From Alphaproteobacteria bacterium (GTDB lineage: Bacteria > Pseudomonadota > Alphaproteobacteria > Micavibrionales > Micavibrionaceae), in NCBI GenBank assembly GCA_021776015.1, contig JAJFGT010000220.1, positions 1-11,317 on the forward strand: a DNA stretch of 11,317 nucleotides. Direction: 5' to 3'. The notes beneath the pieces are model-generated. The model did not search any database and was not told the DNA's origin. It saw nothing but the letters and a program-made list of their open reading frames with translations. Made by a program: the position numbers and the translations under genes. This document shows, in pieces, positions 1 through 7,645 of this stretch (its first letter is position 1; the number at the start of each line of letters is the position of its first letter).

Positions 1-870
1 TTGGTTCCATAGTTCAAGCTGTTGAAGAGGGGAGCTTTTATTTAAATTTTCTATCAGTTGAAGAGCAAAATGTGTTGGGAGATAGGTTTCCTGATCAAAA
101 AGCGCTAAACACATAAATGGTAGAGCTATAAATAATGCTGCTCCACAAGCAGGTATAATCCATCTCATGTATTTCATATAACGGCGCAAAGAAAAAATAA
201 GCCCAAATGATAGGAGAAAAGCAATAAGAGCAAGATCCACAGTTTGACTATCACTCAATATAAAAGGGGGAATACTCCCTATCATCAAAAATATAAAGTA
301 AACATACTTCTTCTGTTTAAGTAAATAAAACCCAAGCGGGGCAAATATTAAATACAGGAAATAAATGTGTCGGTTATAGCGACTGAGTGAATATCCATCC
401 TCTTCGTATATAATATGAGGATTTATAAATCTATAAATAGCACCATCTGTAAACATTTCACACATAAACAGAATACTGGCAGATATAATCAGAGCTATAA
501 TTCCTATAAGAATCTTATCTGTTAGGTAGCTTGAAAATTGTTTTTCGGTACCATGAATTCTGTTCACCAGACAATAGAAGGAAACGCCTCCAAGTAAAAC
601 GATACTCACCTTCCAGACACGCTCCAAACTAAGATCAATATTAGCAGACCAGAAAAGACTTAGAATTGATAAAAACCCAATAAGACTACAAAAGAAAAAA
701 ACTGGATTTACAAAACTCTCTCTCTTTATTTTAAACAAACTTAAGAAAAGCAAGATGGATAAAACGGGAAAGAGAGTGCCTAACGTCTTGGGAATAATAA
801 ATGCCATACATCCTGTGATAAGGATAAACAATAAAATAATTTTTGGGTGATATGGTTCCGAGACTAACAC
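1..870 (-). CDS. O-antigen ligase/polymerase-like integral membrane protein (partial, 3' end off the window)
   Basis: An open frame of 290 codons with no stop reaches the left edge, so the C-terminus is missing. The protein is strongly hydrophobic, with about seven membrane segments visible (roughly residues 10-27, 32-46, 57-73, 87-102, 118-137, 168-184, 205-250). Three patterns recall the Wzy/WaaL O-antigen ligase family as found in alphaproteobacteria: SRYNRH before a membrane segment (163-168), ILSDSQT before the next (204-210), and LELWN close to the edge (285-289), which resembles the family's RLEIW. The arginine usual before LEIW is Gln here. Family members join or polymerise O-antigen or other surface glycans at the periplasmic face of the inner membrane. 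The GTG start follows the pgpA stop codon directly, with GGAGG 10 nt upstream, so the two genes are probably translated from one message. The exact substrate cannot be read from the sequence. Confidence 0.72.
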   Translation of the reverse strand, partial: MLVSEPYHPKIILLFILITGCMAFIIPKTLGTLFPVLSILLFLSLFKIKRESFVNPVFFFCSLIGFLSILSLFWSANIDLSLERVWKVSIVLLGGVSFYCLVNRIHGTEKQFSSYLTDKILIGIIALIISASILFMCEMFTDGAIYRFINPHIIYEEDGYSLSRYNRHIYFLYLIFAPLGFYLLKQKKYVYFIFLMIGSIPPFILSDSQTVDLALIAFLLSFGLIFSLRRYMKYMRWIIPACGAALFIALPFMCLALFDQETYLPTHFALQLIENLNKSSPLQQLELWNQ

Positions 871-1347
871 TTAGCCAATACCTCCATATACTTTTAATCC
901 AAGTAAGCACAGACCTGCTAATAAACCTGCCAAAATATCGTCGATCATAACACCAAAAGCACCCCCTATCTTTTTATCTAAATAAGATATTGGCCATGGC
1001 TTTAAGGTGTCAAAAATACGAAAAAGAATAAAAGCTAAAAGAATAGATACTCCATTAGGAGAGGCAAACAAAAGAGTAAGAAGGATACCTGCCGTTTCAT
1101 CAATAACAATCATGCTAGAATCATGACTTTGAGATTGTGTTTCAAATTTATGTGCCGCCCAAAGCCCCAAGAAAAAAATAAAAATTGTAACAACAGCAAG
1201 AGTGAGTGGAGAAGCCAAGACTAACAAAAAAATTCCAAGGGGAAGGGAGGCTAACGTTCCCCAGAATCCCGGAGCTGGAAAAATGTACCCAGAACCAAAC
1301 CATGTTGCTAGAATAATAGCAGGATCATTTTTTTTAAGGGTTTTCAG
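871..1347 (-). CDS. pgpA: Phosphatidylglycerophosphatase A (start codon unresolved)
   Basis: PgpA dephosphorylates phosphatidylglycerophosphate to phosphatidylglycerol at the inner membrane. Family signatures are in order: ATWFGSG with PAPGFWGTLASLP near the N-terminus, HDSSMIVIDE in the middle (the acidic active-site region of the family), FRIFDTLKPWPI, then GVMIDDILAGLLAG before a hydrophobic C-terminal segment. Homology clearly continues upstream of the TTG at 1227, so a start there would cut off the first conserved motif. Between the in-frame TAA at 1377-1375 and 1227 there is no ATG, GTG or TTG. The first plausible initiator is CTG at 1347-1345, giving 158 residues, a normal length for PgpA, but no good ribosome binding site precedes it. 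The gene is divergent from ntrY and shares a message with the ligase-like gene. Product identity is firm; the 5' end is not. Confidence 0.85.
   Translation of the reverse strand: MKTLKKNDPAIILATWFGSGYIFPAPGFWGTLASLPLGIFLLVLASPLTLAVVTIFIFFLGLWAAHKFETQSQSHDSSMIVIDETAGILLTLLFASPNGVSILLAFILFRIFDTLKPWPISYLDKKIGGAFGVMIDDILAGLLAGLCLLGLKVYGGIG
881..885 (-). promoter_or_regulatory. Shine-Dalgarno GGAGG for the ligase-like gene
   Basis: GGAGG on the minus strand lies inside the last codons of pgpA, 10 nt before the GTG at 870-868. It supports that GTG as the start over the internal ATG about 20 codons further on, and it points to coupled translation with pgpA. Confidence 0.6.
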
Positions 1348-1482
1348 AACATTATTTCGTTCTGTTGCTTTGTTTTAAAGAAAGGTTTTTATTTTATGCA
1401 TCTTTTATAAAGGTGTCTAATAAGGGGATTTAGCTTTGAAAAACTTTCTTTTTTGAAAAAGATCATGTATCGATAAACCATT

Positions 1483-3732
1483 ATGTTCATATCTTCAATA
1501 GCAGAAAAACCATTTGCATTAGTCACACGAAAATCCATCGATGGCATTCTTATCACAATGCTCTTTCTTTTGGGATTTATTTTCGTTGTTTTAACGTATC
1601 TTTCCTTTATTGATCTTTTTCGTTTTTTAAGCACATCTGAGCTTCTAAAATGCGATCTTATTATCTTTTTGTGTATAGTTCTTCTTCTTAGCCGACGTAT
1701 CTTTTTAATATTTCATACTCAAAAGAAAGATATATCAACGTCTGGGCTTCATATGAAGCTTGTCTTTTTATTCAGTATTGTAAGCCTTTTTCCTGCTGCT
1801 TTTATGGCTTTTTTCTCAATTTTCTTTTTTCATTATGGGTTACAGACATGGTTCAGTGAACAAATTAAAACGGCGATTGTTGAATCCAACACAATCGCAG
1901 AATCCTACCTAGCTGAACATCAAAACACCATTCGAGCAGATATTCTTGCCATGGCAAATGATTTGGATCGTCAATATGATGTCCTTTCTGACAGTAACCT
2001 TGTTCTAAAGAAGATGATAGACACACAAGTTTTCTATAGAAACCTATCAGATGCTTTAATTATTGGAGATAATCAGCAAATACTTGTCCATTCTGGGTTA
2101 AAGACAACGAAGATATCTTCTGTTCCTAACCATGCAATAGATGCGGCTCAAAACGGTGAAGTTGTTATGCTAACCAATCATGATGATGATCGAGTCCGTG
2201 CCCTTGTGAAACTTAATCGCTTTGACAATAGCTTTCTTCTTGTTGAGCGACCTGTTGATGCCACAGTCCTCTCTCGTGTCCAGCAAACTCGTGTGGCCTC
2301 TGAAAAATACACATCACTAGAAGACCAATCCGCTCAAATAAGAGTTACACTTATTTTTATTTATATTGTGCTCTCTGTTTTTCTTGTTTTGCTCTCTATT
2401 TGGTTTGCTTTAAAAATTGCTCAAAAATTCATTTCTCCTATTGATCGTCTTATTGAAGCATCAAATCGAGTGAGCTCTGGAGATCTAACTCTAGAAATCA
2501 AAGAAAAAGCAGGCGTCTCTGAGCTAGATCTTTTAACAAAAGCTTATAATGAAATGACTGCACAGCTTTCAAAACAGCGCCACGAACTCATCTCAGCAAA
2601 CAAAGAATTAGATGAGCGTCGCATTTTTACAGAAACTGTCCTTGCTGGAACATCCTCTGGTATTTTGAGTGTTGATTATATGGGATATATTCAACTCTAT
2701 AATGCGTCGGCTAAAGCTATTTTAAATTGGGAGGATAAGCAAAGCCTCATAGGACAAAAAATTTCTGATATTCTCCCTGAAATTACATCTCTTCTAGAAA
2801 CAATCCTCTCCGATGAAGAAGAAAAAAACAGTAAAATTGAGCTTGAAATCCCTTCTTTGATTGAAAAAGCAAACAGAAAAGATCTTTTCTTACGTGCTAT
2901 ACCGGAAATGATAGATGGAAAAACTGTCGGCGCTATCATCACTTTTGATGATATTACAAACTTAAAATCAGCACAAAGAAGCGCTGCTTGGTCAGATGTG
3001 GCTAGACGCATCGCCCATGAAATCAAAAATCCTTTAACGCCTATTCAGCTTTCAGCTGATCGTATTCGTAAGAAATTTTCTAAAGATATTCCTGAAAAAG
3101 ATCGAAATATTTTTGAGACATGCATTGAAACAATTTCTCGGCACGTCGATGATATAGGGGCAATGGTTTCAGAATTTTCCTCTTTTGCTCGCATGCCTGA
3201 GGCTAAAATAAGCAAAACAAATTTGAGTGAACTTATTCAGCAATGTGTAATTCTCCATCGTCAAATCGATCCTAATATTAAAATTGACTTACGAGGTCTT
3301 CTAAAAAGAAAGCCTCCTGTTTATGCGTATATTGATGAGCAATTAATACGTCAGGCCTTTATAAATCTTCTACAAAACTCTCTCGATGCGGTTACATCCA
3401 ATCAGAAAGATAGTAAAAAGAAAATTGATGTCTGGCTTCATAAGCATGAAGAGCATATCTTTTTAATTGTTCACGATTCTGGGGCTGGATTTCCTTTAAG
3501 TAAAGACATCGAAACCCTTTTAGATCCTTATGTAACACAGAAAAAAAATGGAACAGGCCTTGGACTTGCCATTGTAAAGAAAATTATGGCGGAACATTCT
3601 GGTGAAATTAGATTGGGTTCACTCCCATGGATGCCTGATATAAAAGATTGGGAAGAGCTTGATGGTGCCATTGTAAGCTTGATTTTTCCCTCTTTTTATA
3701 CCAAAGATGATAAAAGAAAATTAGACGAATAA
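1483..3732 (+). CDS. ntrY: NtrY-type membrane sensor histidine kinase
   Basis: This is a 749-residue sensor kinase, a usual length for NtrY. Three membrane segments lie near the N-terminus (about 22-45, 56-78, 92-116). A periplasmic stretch to about 285 is followed by a fourth segment (287-312). Then come a HAMP linker (about 315-365), a PAS domain (about 380-495), a HisKA domain with phospho-acceptor His512 in the H-box AHEIKNPLTP, and an HATPase_c domain with N-box N628/N632, DSGAGF (665-670) and GTGLGL (690-695). All kinase boxes are intact, so it should autophosphorylate and pass phosphate to NtrX, encoded 8 nt downstream. NtrY/NtrX pairs act in nitrogen, redox or host-adaptation control in alphaproteobacteria; the signal is not readable here. 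ATG 1483 is the first start after an in-frame TAA at 1474-1476. No clear Shine-Dalgarno precedes it. No ntrB or ntrC is in the window. Confidence 0.93.
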   Translation: MFISSIAEKPFALVTRKSIDGILITMLFLLGFIFVVLTYLSFIDLFRFLSTSELLKCDLIIFLCIVLLLSRRIFLIFHTQKKDISTSGLHMKLVFLFSIVSLFPAAFMAFFSIFFFHYGLQTWFSEQIKTAIVESNTIAESYLAEHQNTIRADILAMANDLDRQYDVLSDSNLVLKKMIDTQVFYRNLSDALIIGDNQQILVHSGLKTTKISSVPNHAIDAAQNGEVVMLTNHDDDRVRALVKLNRFDNSFLLVERPVDATVLSRVQQTRVASEKYTSLEDQSAQIRVTLIFIYIVLSVFLVLLSIWFALKIAQKFISPIDRLIEASNRVSSGDLTLEIKEKAGVSELDLLTKAYNEMTAQLSKQRHELISANKELDERRIFTETVLAGTSSGILSVDYMGYIQLYNASAKAILNWEDKQSLIGQKISDILPEITSLLETILSDEEEKNSKIELEIPSLIEKANRKDLFLRAIPEMIDGKTVGAIITFDDITNLKSAQRSAAWSDVARRIAHEIKNPLTPIQLSADRIRKKFSKDIPEKDRNIFETCIETISRHVDDIGAMVSEFSSFARMPEAKISKTNLSELIQQCVILHRQIDPNIKIDLRGLLKRKPPVYAYIDEQLIRQAFINLLQNSLDAVTSNQKDSKKKIDVWLHKHEEHIFLIVHDSGAGFPLSKDIETLLDPYVTQKKNGTGLGLAIVKKIMAEHSGEIRLGSLPWMPDIKDWEELDGAIVSLIFPSFYTKDDKRKLDE

Positions 3733-3740
3733 AGAATAAT

Positions 3741-5231
3741 ATGAAGAACCCCATGAGTCACTCAATAAACAGTACAACACAGAACATCCTCATTGTGGAT
3801 GATGAAGAAGACATCTGTAAGCTTATTCAGGGTATTCTACAAGATGAAGGCTACACTGTTCAGTATAGTACAAATATGACTTCTGCTTTAAAAATGTTTA
3901 AAGAACAATCTTTTAATGCATGTATTTTAGATGTATGGCTTCATGATAGCTCGGATGATGGTATCCAATTAATGGGTCAATGTTTAGAAATTAATCCCTT
4001 AATTCCTATTATCATGATGAGCGGACACAGCACTGTAGAAACAGCTGTTCAAGCTATTAAAAAAGGCGCCTATGATTTCATAGAAAAGCCCTTCAAGACA
4101 GATAGATTACTTGTTATCGTTCAACGTGCCATTGAATATTATAATTTGAAAAATGAAAATAAGAGTCTAAAAGATCAAGAATTCATGAAGACCTCTCTTC
4201 TCATGGACCTCGCGGGAGAAACACCTGTTTTCAAAACATTTAAAAACATACTCCTTAAAACCTCTCATTCTAAAAACCCTGTTCTTATCTATGGGGAGTC
4301 AGGAACAGGCAAAAAAACAGCTGCAAAATTTATCCATCAAAATTCTACTCGTGCAGAAAAACCCTGTCTTATTCTAAATTTTGGCCATACCCATTCAACT
4401 CTAGAAGAAATTGAAACTCAATTATTTGGTCAAAATCAATCTCAAACACCCATAGGTCTCCTTGAGCAAGCACAGGATGGGACACTGATTTTAGATAGAA
4501 TCTCAAACATCCCACTCCCTATTCAAAGAAGAATTCTCACATTTTTAGAGAAAAATGGACTCTTCTGTGACTTAGAAGGAAATCAAAAAAAATTAAATGT
4601 TCGTCTTATAGGAACATATGATTGTGATATGCTTAAAGAAATTAGTGAGGGTCGATTTTTAAAAGATCTCTTTTATCTTTTAAATGTTCTCCCCATAAAG
4701 ATTCCTTTGCTTCATGAAAGAAAAGAAGACATTCCTCTCTTAATTAATTCTTTTTATAAAGATTTAGGAGAAGGAGAGAGTGATATTTCACATCTATTCA
4801 CAGAGGAAGCTTTAAATCTTTTAAAAAACTATGCTTGGCCAGGGAATATAAAACAGCTTAAAAATTTTGTAGAATGGTTCAAAATCATTGGATTGGAAAA
4901 GAAAAATATCATTAATGCTCAAGATCTCCCGCCATACCTTTCTGAGAAAAACATTAGCTCTCATAAAAAAGAAGAAGACAACGATTTTATAGAAGATTGT
5001 TTAATCGTCTCTTTAAAGGATGCTCGTGAAAAATTTGAAACACTTTACCTTCAAGAACAACTAGAAAGATTTGGATATAATATATCGAAAACCTCGGCCT
5101 TTATAGGAATGGAACGATCAGCACTTCACAGAAAATTAAACTCTCTTGGGTTACAGACCTCTCACAATAAAGATGAGCCAAAAGATATAAAACAACAACC
5201 TCCATTAGCAAAACAAAGAGAAGGAATCTAA
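3741..5231 (+). CDS. ntrX: NtrX-type response regulator with degenerate AAA+ domain
   Basis: The protein has 496 residues in three parts. The receiver (about 15-130) has acidic pair D20/D21, phospho-acceptor D64 in CILDVW, S94 in MMSGHS and K116 in EKPF. An AAA+ domain of the sigma-54 activator type spans about 155-400. A C-terminal Fis-type helix-turn-helix (about 425-471) contains GMERSALHRKL, typical of NtrX. The receiver and HTH look functional. The ATPase does not: Walker A GESGTGKK (185-192) is kept, but Walker B ends LDR (D252, R253) instead of LDE, the GAFTGA loop is absent (about 229-240), the arginine-finger region reads FLKDLFYLLNV (306-316) without the two usual arginines, sensor I reads GTYDCD, and sensor II has Lys371 for Arg. 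It probably binds DNA under NtrY control without ATP-driven sigma-54 remodelling. It sits 8 nt after ntrY and 4 nt before trkA. Confidence 0.9.
   Translation: MKNPMSHSINSTTQNILIVDDEEDICKLIQGILQDEGYTVQYSTNMTSALKMFKEQSFNACILDVWLHDSSDDGIQLMGQCLEINPLIPIIMMSGHSTVETAVQAIKKGAYDFIEKPFKTDRLLVIVQRAIEYYNLKNENKSLKDQEFMKTSLLMDLAGETPVFKTFKNILLKTSHSKNPVLIYGESGTGKKTAAKFIHQNSTRAEKPCLILNFGHTHSTLEEIETQLFGQNQSQTPIGLLEQAQDGTLILDRISNIPLPIQRRILTFLEKNGLFCDLEGNQKKLNVRLIGTYDCDMLKEISEGRFLKDLFYLLNVLPIKIPLLHERKEDIPLLINSFYKDLGEGESDISHLFTEEALNLLKNYAWPGNIKQLKNFVEWFKIIGLEKKNIINAQDLPPYLSEKNISSHKKEEDNDFIEDCLIVSLKDAREKFETLYLQEQLERFGYNISKTSAFIGMERSALHRKLNSLGLQTSHNKDEPKDIKQQPPLAKQREGI
5221..5225 (+). promoter_or_regulatory. Shine-Dalgarno AAGGA for trkA
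   Basis: AAGGA lies in the last codons of ntrX, 10 nt before the trkA ATG at 5236. With the 4-nt gap between the genes it indicates translation of both from one message. Confidence 0.5.
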
Positions 5232-5235
5232 AAAA

Positions 5236-6612
5236 ATGCGCATTGTGATTTCAGGAGCAGGGCATGTAGGATATAACGTAGCGGCCTATCTATCAAGAGA
5301 TGCTAATGATATCACACTTGTTGATCCTAACCCCAATCTGATTGAACATGCCTCGAGAGAGTTAGACGTAAATGGAATTGTTGGGCATTATTCAAGTCCT
5401 GAGGTTCTTGCAAAAGCAGGGATTGCAGAAGCCGATATATTGATTGCCGTGAGTCCTTATGATGAAAGAAATATGGTAGCCTGTCAGATTGCACATTCAT
5501 TATTCGATACTCCCAAAAAAATAGCCCGTATCTCCAATCAAGACTATTTAGACCCGGCATGGAACAATCTATTTAGTCGCGATCATATGCCCATTGATAT
5601 GGTTATTTCTCCAGAAATTGAAGTCGCAAACTCAGTTTATGAAAGGCTCTCTATTACGGGCACAACGGAAGCCATTCCTGTCTGCAATAATACATTACAT
5701 TTCCTAGGTGTTGTTTGTAAGGAATCCTGTCCCATTGTGCATACACCCTTAAGACAACTCAGAACTTTATTTTCAAACTTCTTTGTTAATATTGTCTCCA
5801 TTTTGAGACATGGAAAACCTATTCTCCTAAATGGAGATAGCCAAATCATGGAAAATGATGAGGTATTTTTTATTGTTGAATCTCAAAGTATTTCAACAAT
5901 CATGTCTTATCTTGGTATTGACTCTACGGATACAAAAAACATTATAATTCTTGGAGGAGGGAATGTCGGTCTAGCTTTATCTCAACGTCTTTCTCGTTCT
6001 ATAGCTGACGTTCGGGTTACTCTTATTGAATCTGCTCCTGAACGAGCAGAATATTTAGCTCAAAGCTTAGAAAAAGAACTTGTTATTCATGGGGATGCTT
6101 TACAACCCTCTATCTTAAAAGAAGCTGAAATTGAAAACGCAGATACATTGGTTGCTGTCACAGATAAAGATGAAACCAACGCTCTCTGTTCTTTACAAGC
6201 AAAATATATGGGCTGCAAACGAGCCATTGCATTGATAAAAAGACCTAACTATACATCTTTGCTCCTCGCAACAAATATTGATGCTGTTATTTCTCCTCAT
6301 GACATTATCGTTTCTCGTATTACGCATCATGTCCGCCGAGGGCGGGTGAAAGCCGTCCATAGATTAAGATGGGGAACATCAGAACTTATTGAAGCCATAA
6401 CGTCTGAAACATGTAAAATTATTAATAAACCTATCAAAGATTTAAAACTTCCTGAAGGTGTCAGAATTGCCTCTATTCAGCGTGGAAACAGCTTTATTTT
6501 TCCTGCGCCAGATACTGTTATTAAATCAGGGGACTTTGTAACGATCTTTTCTCCCAGTGAATTTGCTTATAAAGTTGACGGCTTTTTTAGTGCAGGGATT
6601 GAGTTGTTTTAG
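5236..6612 (+). CDS. trkA: Trk-system potassium uptake regulatory subunit TrkA
   Basis: TrkA is the peripheral NAD(H)/nucleotide-binding subunit that gates the TrkH/TrkG K+ channel on the cytoplasmic face of the membrane. At 458 residues it has the usual length for proteobacterial TrkA, with the duplicated layout. The first RCK_N Rossmann fold has GAGHVG (7-12) and the acidic strand end D30. A TrkA_C segment covers about 140-225. A second RCK_N has GGGNVG (240-245) and E265, and a second TrkA_C covers about 370-455. Both nucleotide sites look intact. Location directly behind ntrX is the common alphaproteobacterial arrangement. No trkH is present, so the channel partner must be encoded elsewhere. 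Confidence 0.93.
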   Translation: MRIVISGAGHVGYNVAAYLSRDANDITLVDPNPNLIEHASRELDVNGIVGHYSSPEVLAKAGIAEADILIAVSPYDERNMVACQIAHSLFDTPKKIARISNQDYLDPAWNNLFSRDHMPIDMVISPEIEVANSVYERLSITGTTEAIPVCNNTLHFLGVVCKESCPIVHTPLRQLRTLFSNFFVNIVSILRHGKPILLNGDSQIMENDEVFFIVESQSISTIMSYLGIDSTDTKNIIILGGGNVGLALSQRLSRSIADVRVTLIESAPERAEYLAQSLEKELVIHGDALQPSILKEAEIENADTLVAVTDKDETNALCSLQAKYMGCKRAIALIKRPNYTSLLLATNIDAVISPHDIIVSRITHHVRRGRVKAVHRLRWGTSELIEAITSETCKIINKPIKDLKLPEGVRIASIQRGNSFIFPAPDTVIKSGDFVTIFSPSEFAYKVDGFFSAGIELF

Positions 6613-6638
6613 AAATTTAAAGAAATGTTCTTATAAAA

Positions 6639-7292
6639 ATGATAAACAAATTTAAAAAATCAGATCTTATTCTATGGGATTGGGATGGAACAATTGTAGA
6701 TTCTTTTCCCGTTATTTATGCGGCGCATAATCATGTTCGTGAGGTTTTTAATTTAAAGCTATGGACACTTTCTGAATTTGAAGAAATTGCACATGCATCA
6801 ACTGCTGATAGCTATCCATCTCTCTACGGAGATCAAGCGGAGGAAGCCATTCAGATTTTATATAAATATTATATAGAACATCACCTTGAACAGACAGAAT
6901 TTATTGAAGGAGCTCAAGAAGTTCTAGAAATGGTACAGACATACGATATTCCCATGCTTCTCGTTAGTAACAAAAGAGATGACCTTCTACATAAAGAAGT
7001 TTCTCATTTTGGATGTGAAAACTATTTTCAATCTATCGTTGGTGCAGGAAAAGCTCAAAAAGATAAACCTAACTCTGCTCCCGTTCTTTTAGCCGTTAAA
7101 GTAGCTCAAATGAATTTGAAAAAAATTAAACAGGCTTTTTTCATCGGAGATTCACAGACAGATATTGACTGTGCTCAGAAACTTCCTTTTGAAACAATTT
7201 CTTGCCTTATTGGTGATCGGCAAACAAATGGAGAAAATCTACGATTTAAAAACATGTCTACATTTTCTGAGATGTTTGCCCCCTTACAATAA
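6639..7292 (+). CDS. HAD-superfamily hydrolase, phosphoglycolate phosphatase-like
   Basis: This is a 217-residue HAD phosphatase with a helical cap of the Gph/PGMB kind (about 25-90). Motif I is DWDGT, with nucleophile D14 and acid/base D16. Motif II is VSN with S110. Motif III is K143 in KDKPNS. Motif IV is GDSQTD with D171 and D175, which bind Mg2+. All catalytic residues are present, so it should hydrolyse a small phosphorylated metabolite. Phosphoglycolate phosphatase is the nearest guess, but substrate cannot be fixed from motifs. It lies 26 nt after trkA, with only a weak A-rich ribosome binding region, and about 100 nt before hfq, so it is probably the last gene of the ntrY-ntrX-trkA message before a separate hfq promoter. 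Confidence 0.82.
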   Translation: MINKFKKSDLILWDWDGTIVDSFPVIYAAHNHVREVFNLKLWTLSEFEEIAHASTADSYPSLYGDQAEEAIQILYKYYIEHHLEQTEFIEGAQEVLEMVQTYDIPMLLVSNKRDDLLHKEVSHFGCENYFQSIVGAGKAQKDKPNSAPVLLAVKVAQMNLKKIKQAFFIGDSQTDIDCAQKLPFETISCLIGDRQTNGENLRFKNMSTFSEMFAPLQ

Positions 7293-7311
7293 TACCCCCT
7301 TCATAATAAAA

Positions 7312-7336
7312 AGAGTTGCTCAAGAGGAAAAACTCT
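7312..7336 (+). repeat. Inverted repeat upstream of hfq
   Basis: AGAGTT at 7312-7317 pairs with AACTCT at 7331-7336 across a 13-nt loop in the gap between the HAD gene and hfq. The stem is only 6 bp and is not followed by a T run, so it is not a convincing terminator. It could attenuate read-through or be chance in AT-rich DNA. Confidence 0.3.
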
Positions 7337-7340
7337 ATTA

Positions 7341-7371
7341 TTGACTATAAGAATACATGTATAGATACAAT
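7341..7371 (+). promoter_or_regulatory. Candidate sigma-70 promoter for hfq
   Basis: TTGACT (7341-7346) is a good -35 match and TACAAT (7366-7371) a good -10 match, 23 nt before the hfq start. The 19-bp spacer is longer than the ideal 17, which lowers confidence. A dedicated hfq promoter fits the larger gap here compared with the rest of the cluster. Confidence 0.35.
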
Positions 7372-7383
7372 AAAAATCCTAGA

Positions 7384-7388
7384 AGAGG
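7384..7388 (+). promoter_or_regulatory. Shine-Dalgarno AGAGG for hfq
   Basis: AGAGG sits 5 nt before ATG 7394 and decides the hfq start. The open frame extends upstream to a TTG at 7316, but those codons have no counterpart in Hfq. Confidence 0.65.
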
Positions 7389-7393
7389 TTAAA

Positions 7394-7630
7394 ATGAGTG
7401 AAAAGAGTCAGAGCGTACAAGACGTTTTCTTAAATACGATACGTAAAGAGAAATCTTCTGTGACAGTATTTCTCGTCAATGGGGTTAAACTTCAGGGAAC
7501 AGTAACATGGTTTGATAATTTCTCCCTTCTATTGAGAAGAGACAACACATGTCAACTTGTTTATAAGCATGCTATTTCAACAATTATGCCCTCTGAATCT
7601 TTATCTCTTCATGAAGAAAAATCTGAATGA
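7394..7630 (+). CDS. hfq: RNA chaperone Hfq
   Basis: Hfq forms a hexameric ring that binds small RNAs and mRNAs and promotes their pairing. This copy has 78 residues, the compact form common in alphaproteobacteria, with a short acidic tail after the core. The N-terminal helix has [14 protein letters not shown] (proximal-face Q9 and D10). Sm1 is seen in [13 protein letters not shown] and [13 protein letters not shown] (about 23-50). Sm2 is seen in [12 protein letters not shown] (about 55-66), including the YKHAI signature whose Lys and His line the U-binding pore. No key residue is missing. hflX begins 15 nt downstream, the classical hfq-hflX pairing. Confidence 0.96.
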   Translation: MSEKSQSVQDVFLNTIRKEKSSVTVFLVNGVKLQGTVTWFDNFSLLLRRDNTCQLVYKHAISTIMPSESLSLHEEKSE

Positions 7631-7645
7631 ATGATTTCTTTTTAA

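Noticed and set aside
1389..1634. An 81-codon minus-strand open frame over the ntrY start
   Set aside because: It is antisense to the ntrY N-terminus, has no recognisable domain, and ntrY coding evidence is strong.
2697..3026. Minus-strand open frame inside ntrY, and similar ones at 5327-5560, 5637-5849, 8378-8671 and 8607-8801, plus 7962-8150 on the plus strand
   Set aside because: All are other-frame readings of strongly conserved genes, with no family resemblance and no ribosome binding site of note.
7316..7393. An N-terminal extension of Hfq
   Set aside because: The upstream codons have no Hfq counterpart, start with TTG, and overlap the promoter-like elements. ATG 7394 has a well-spaced Shine-Dalgarno site.
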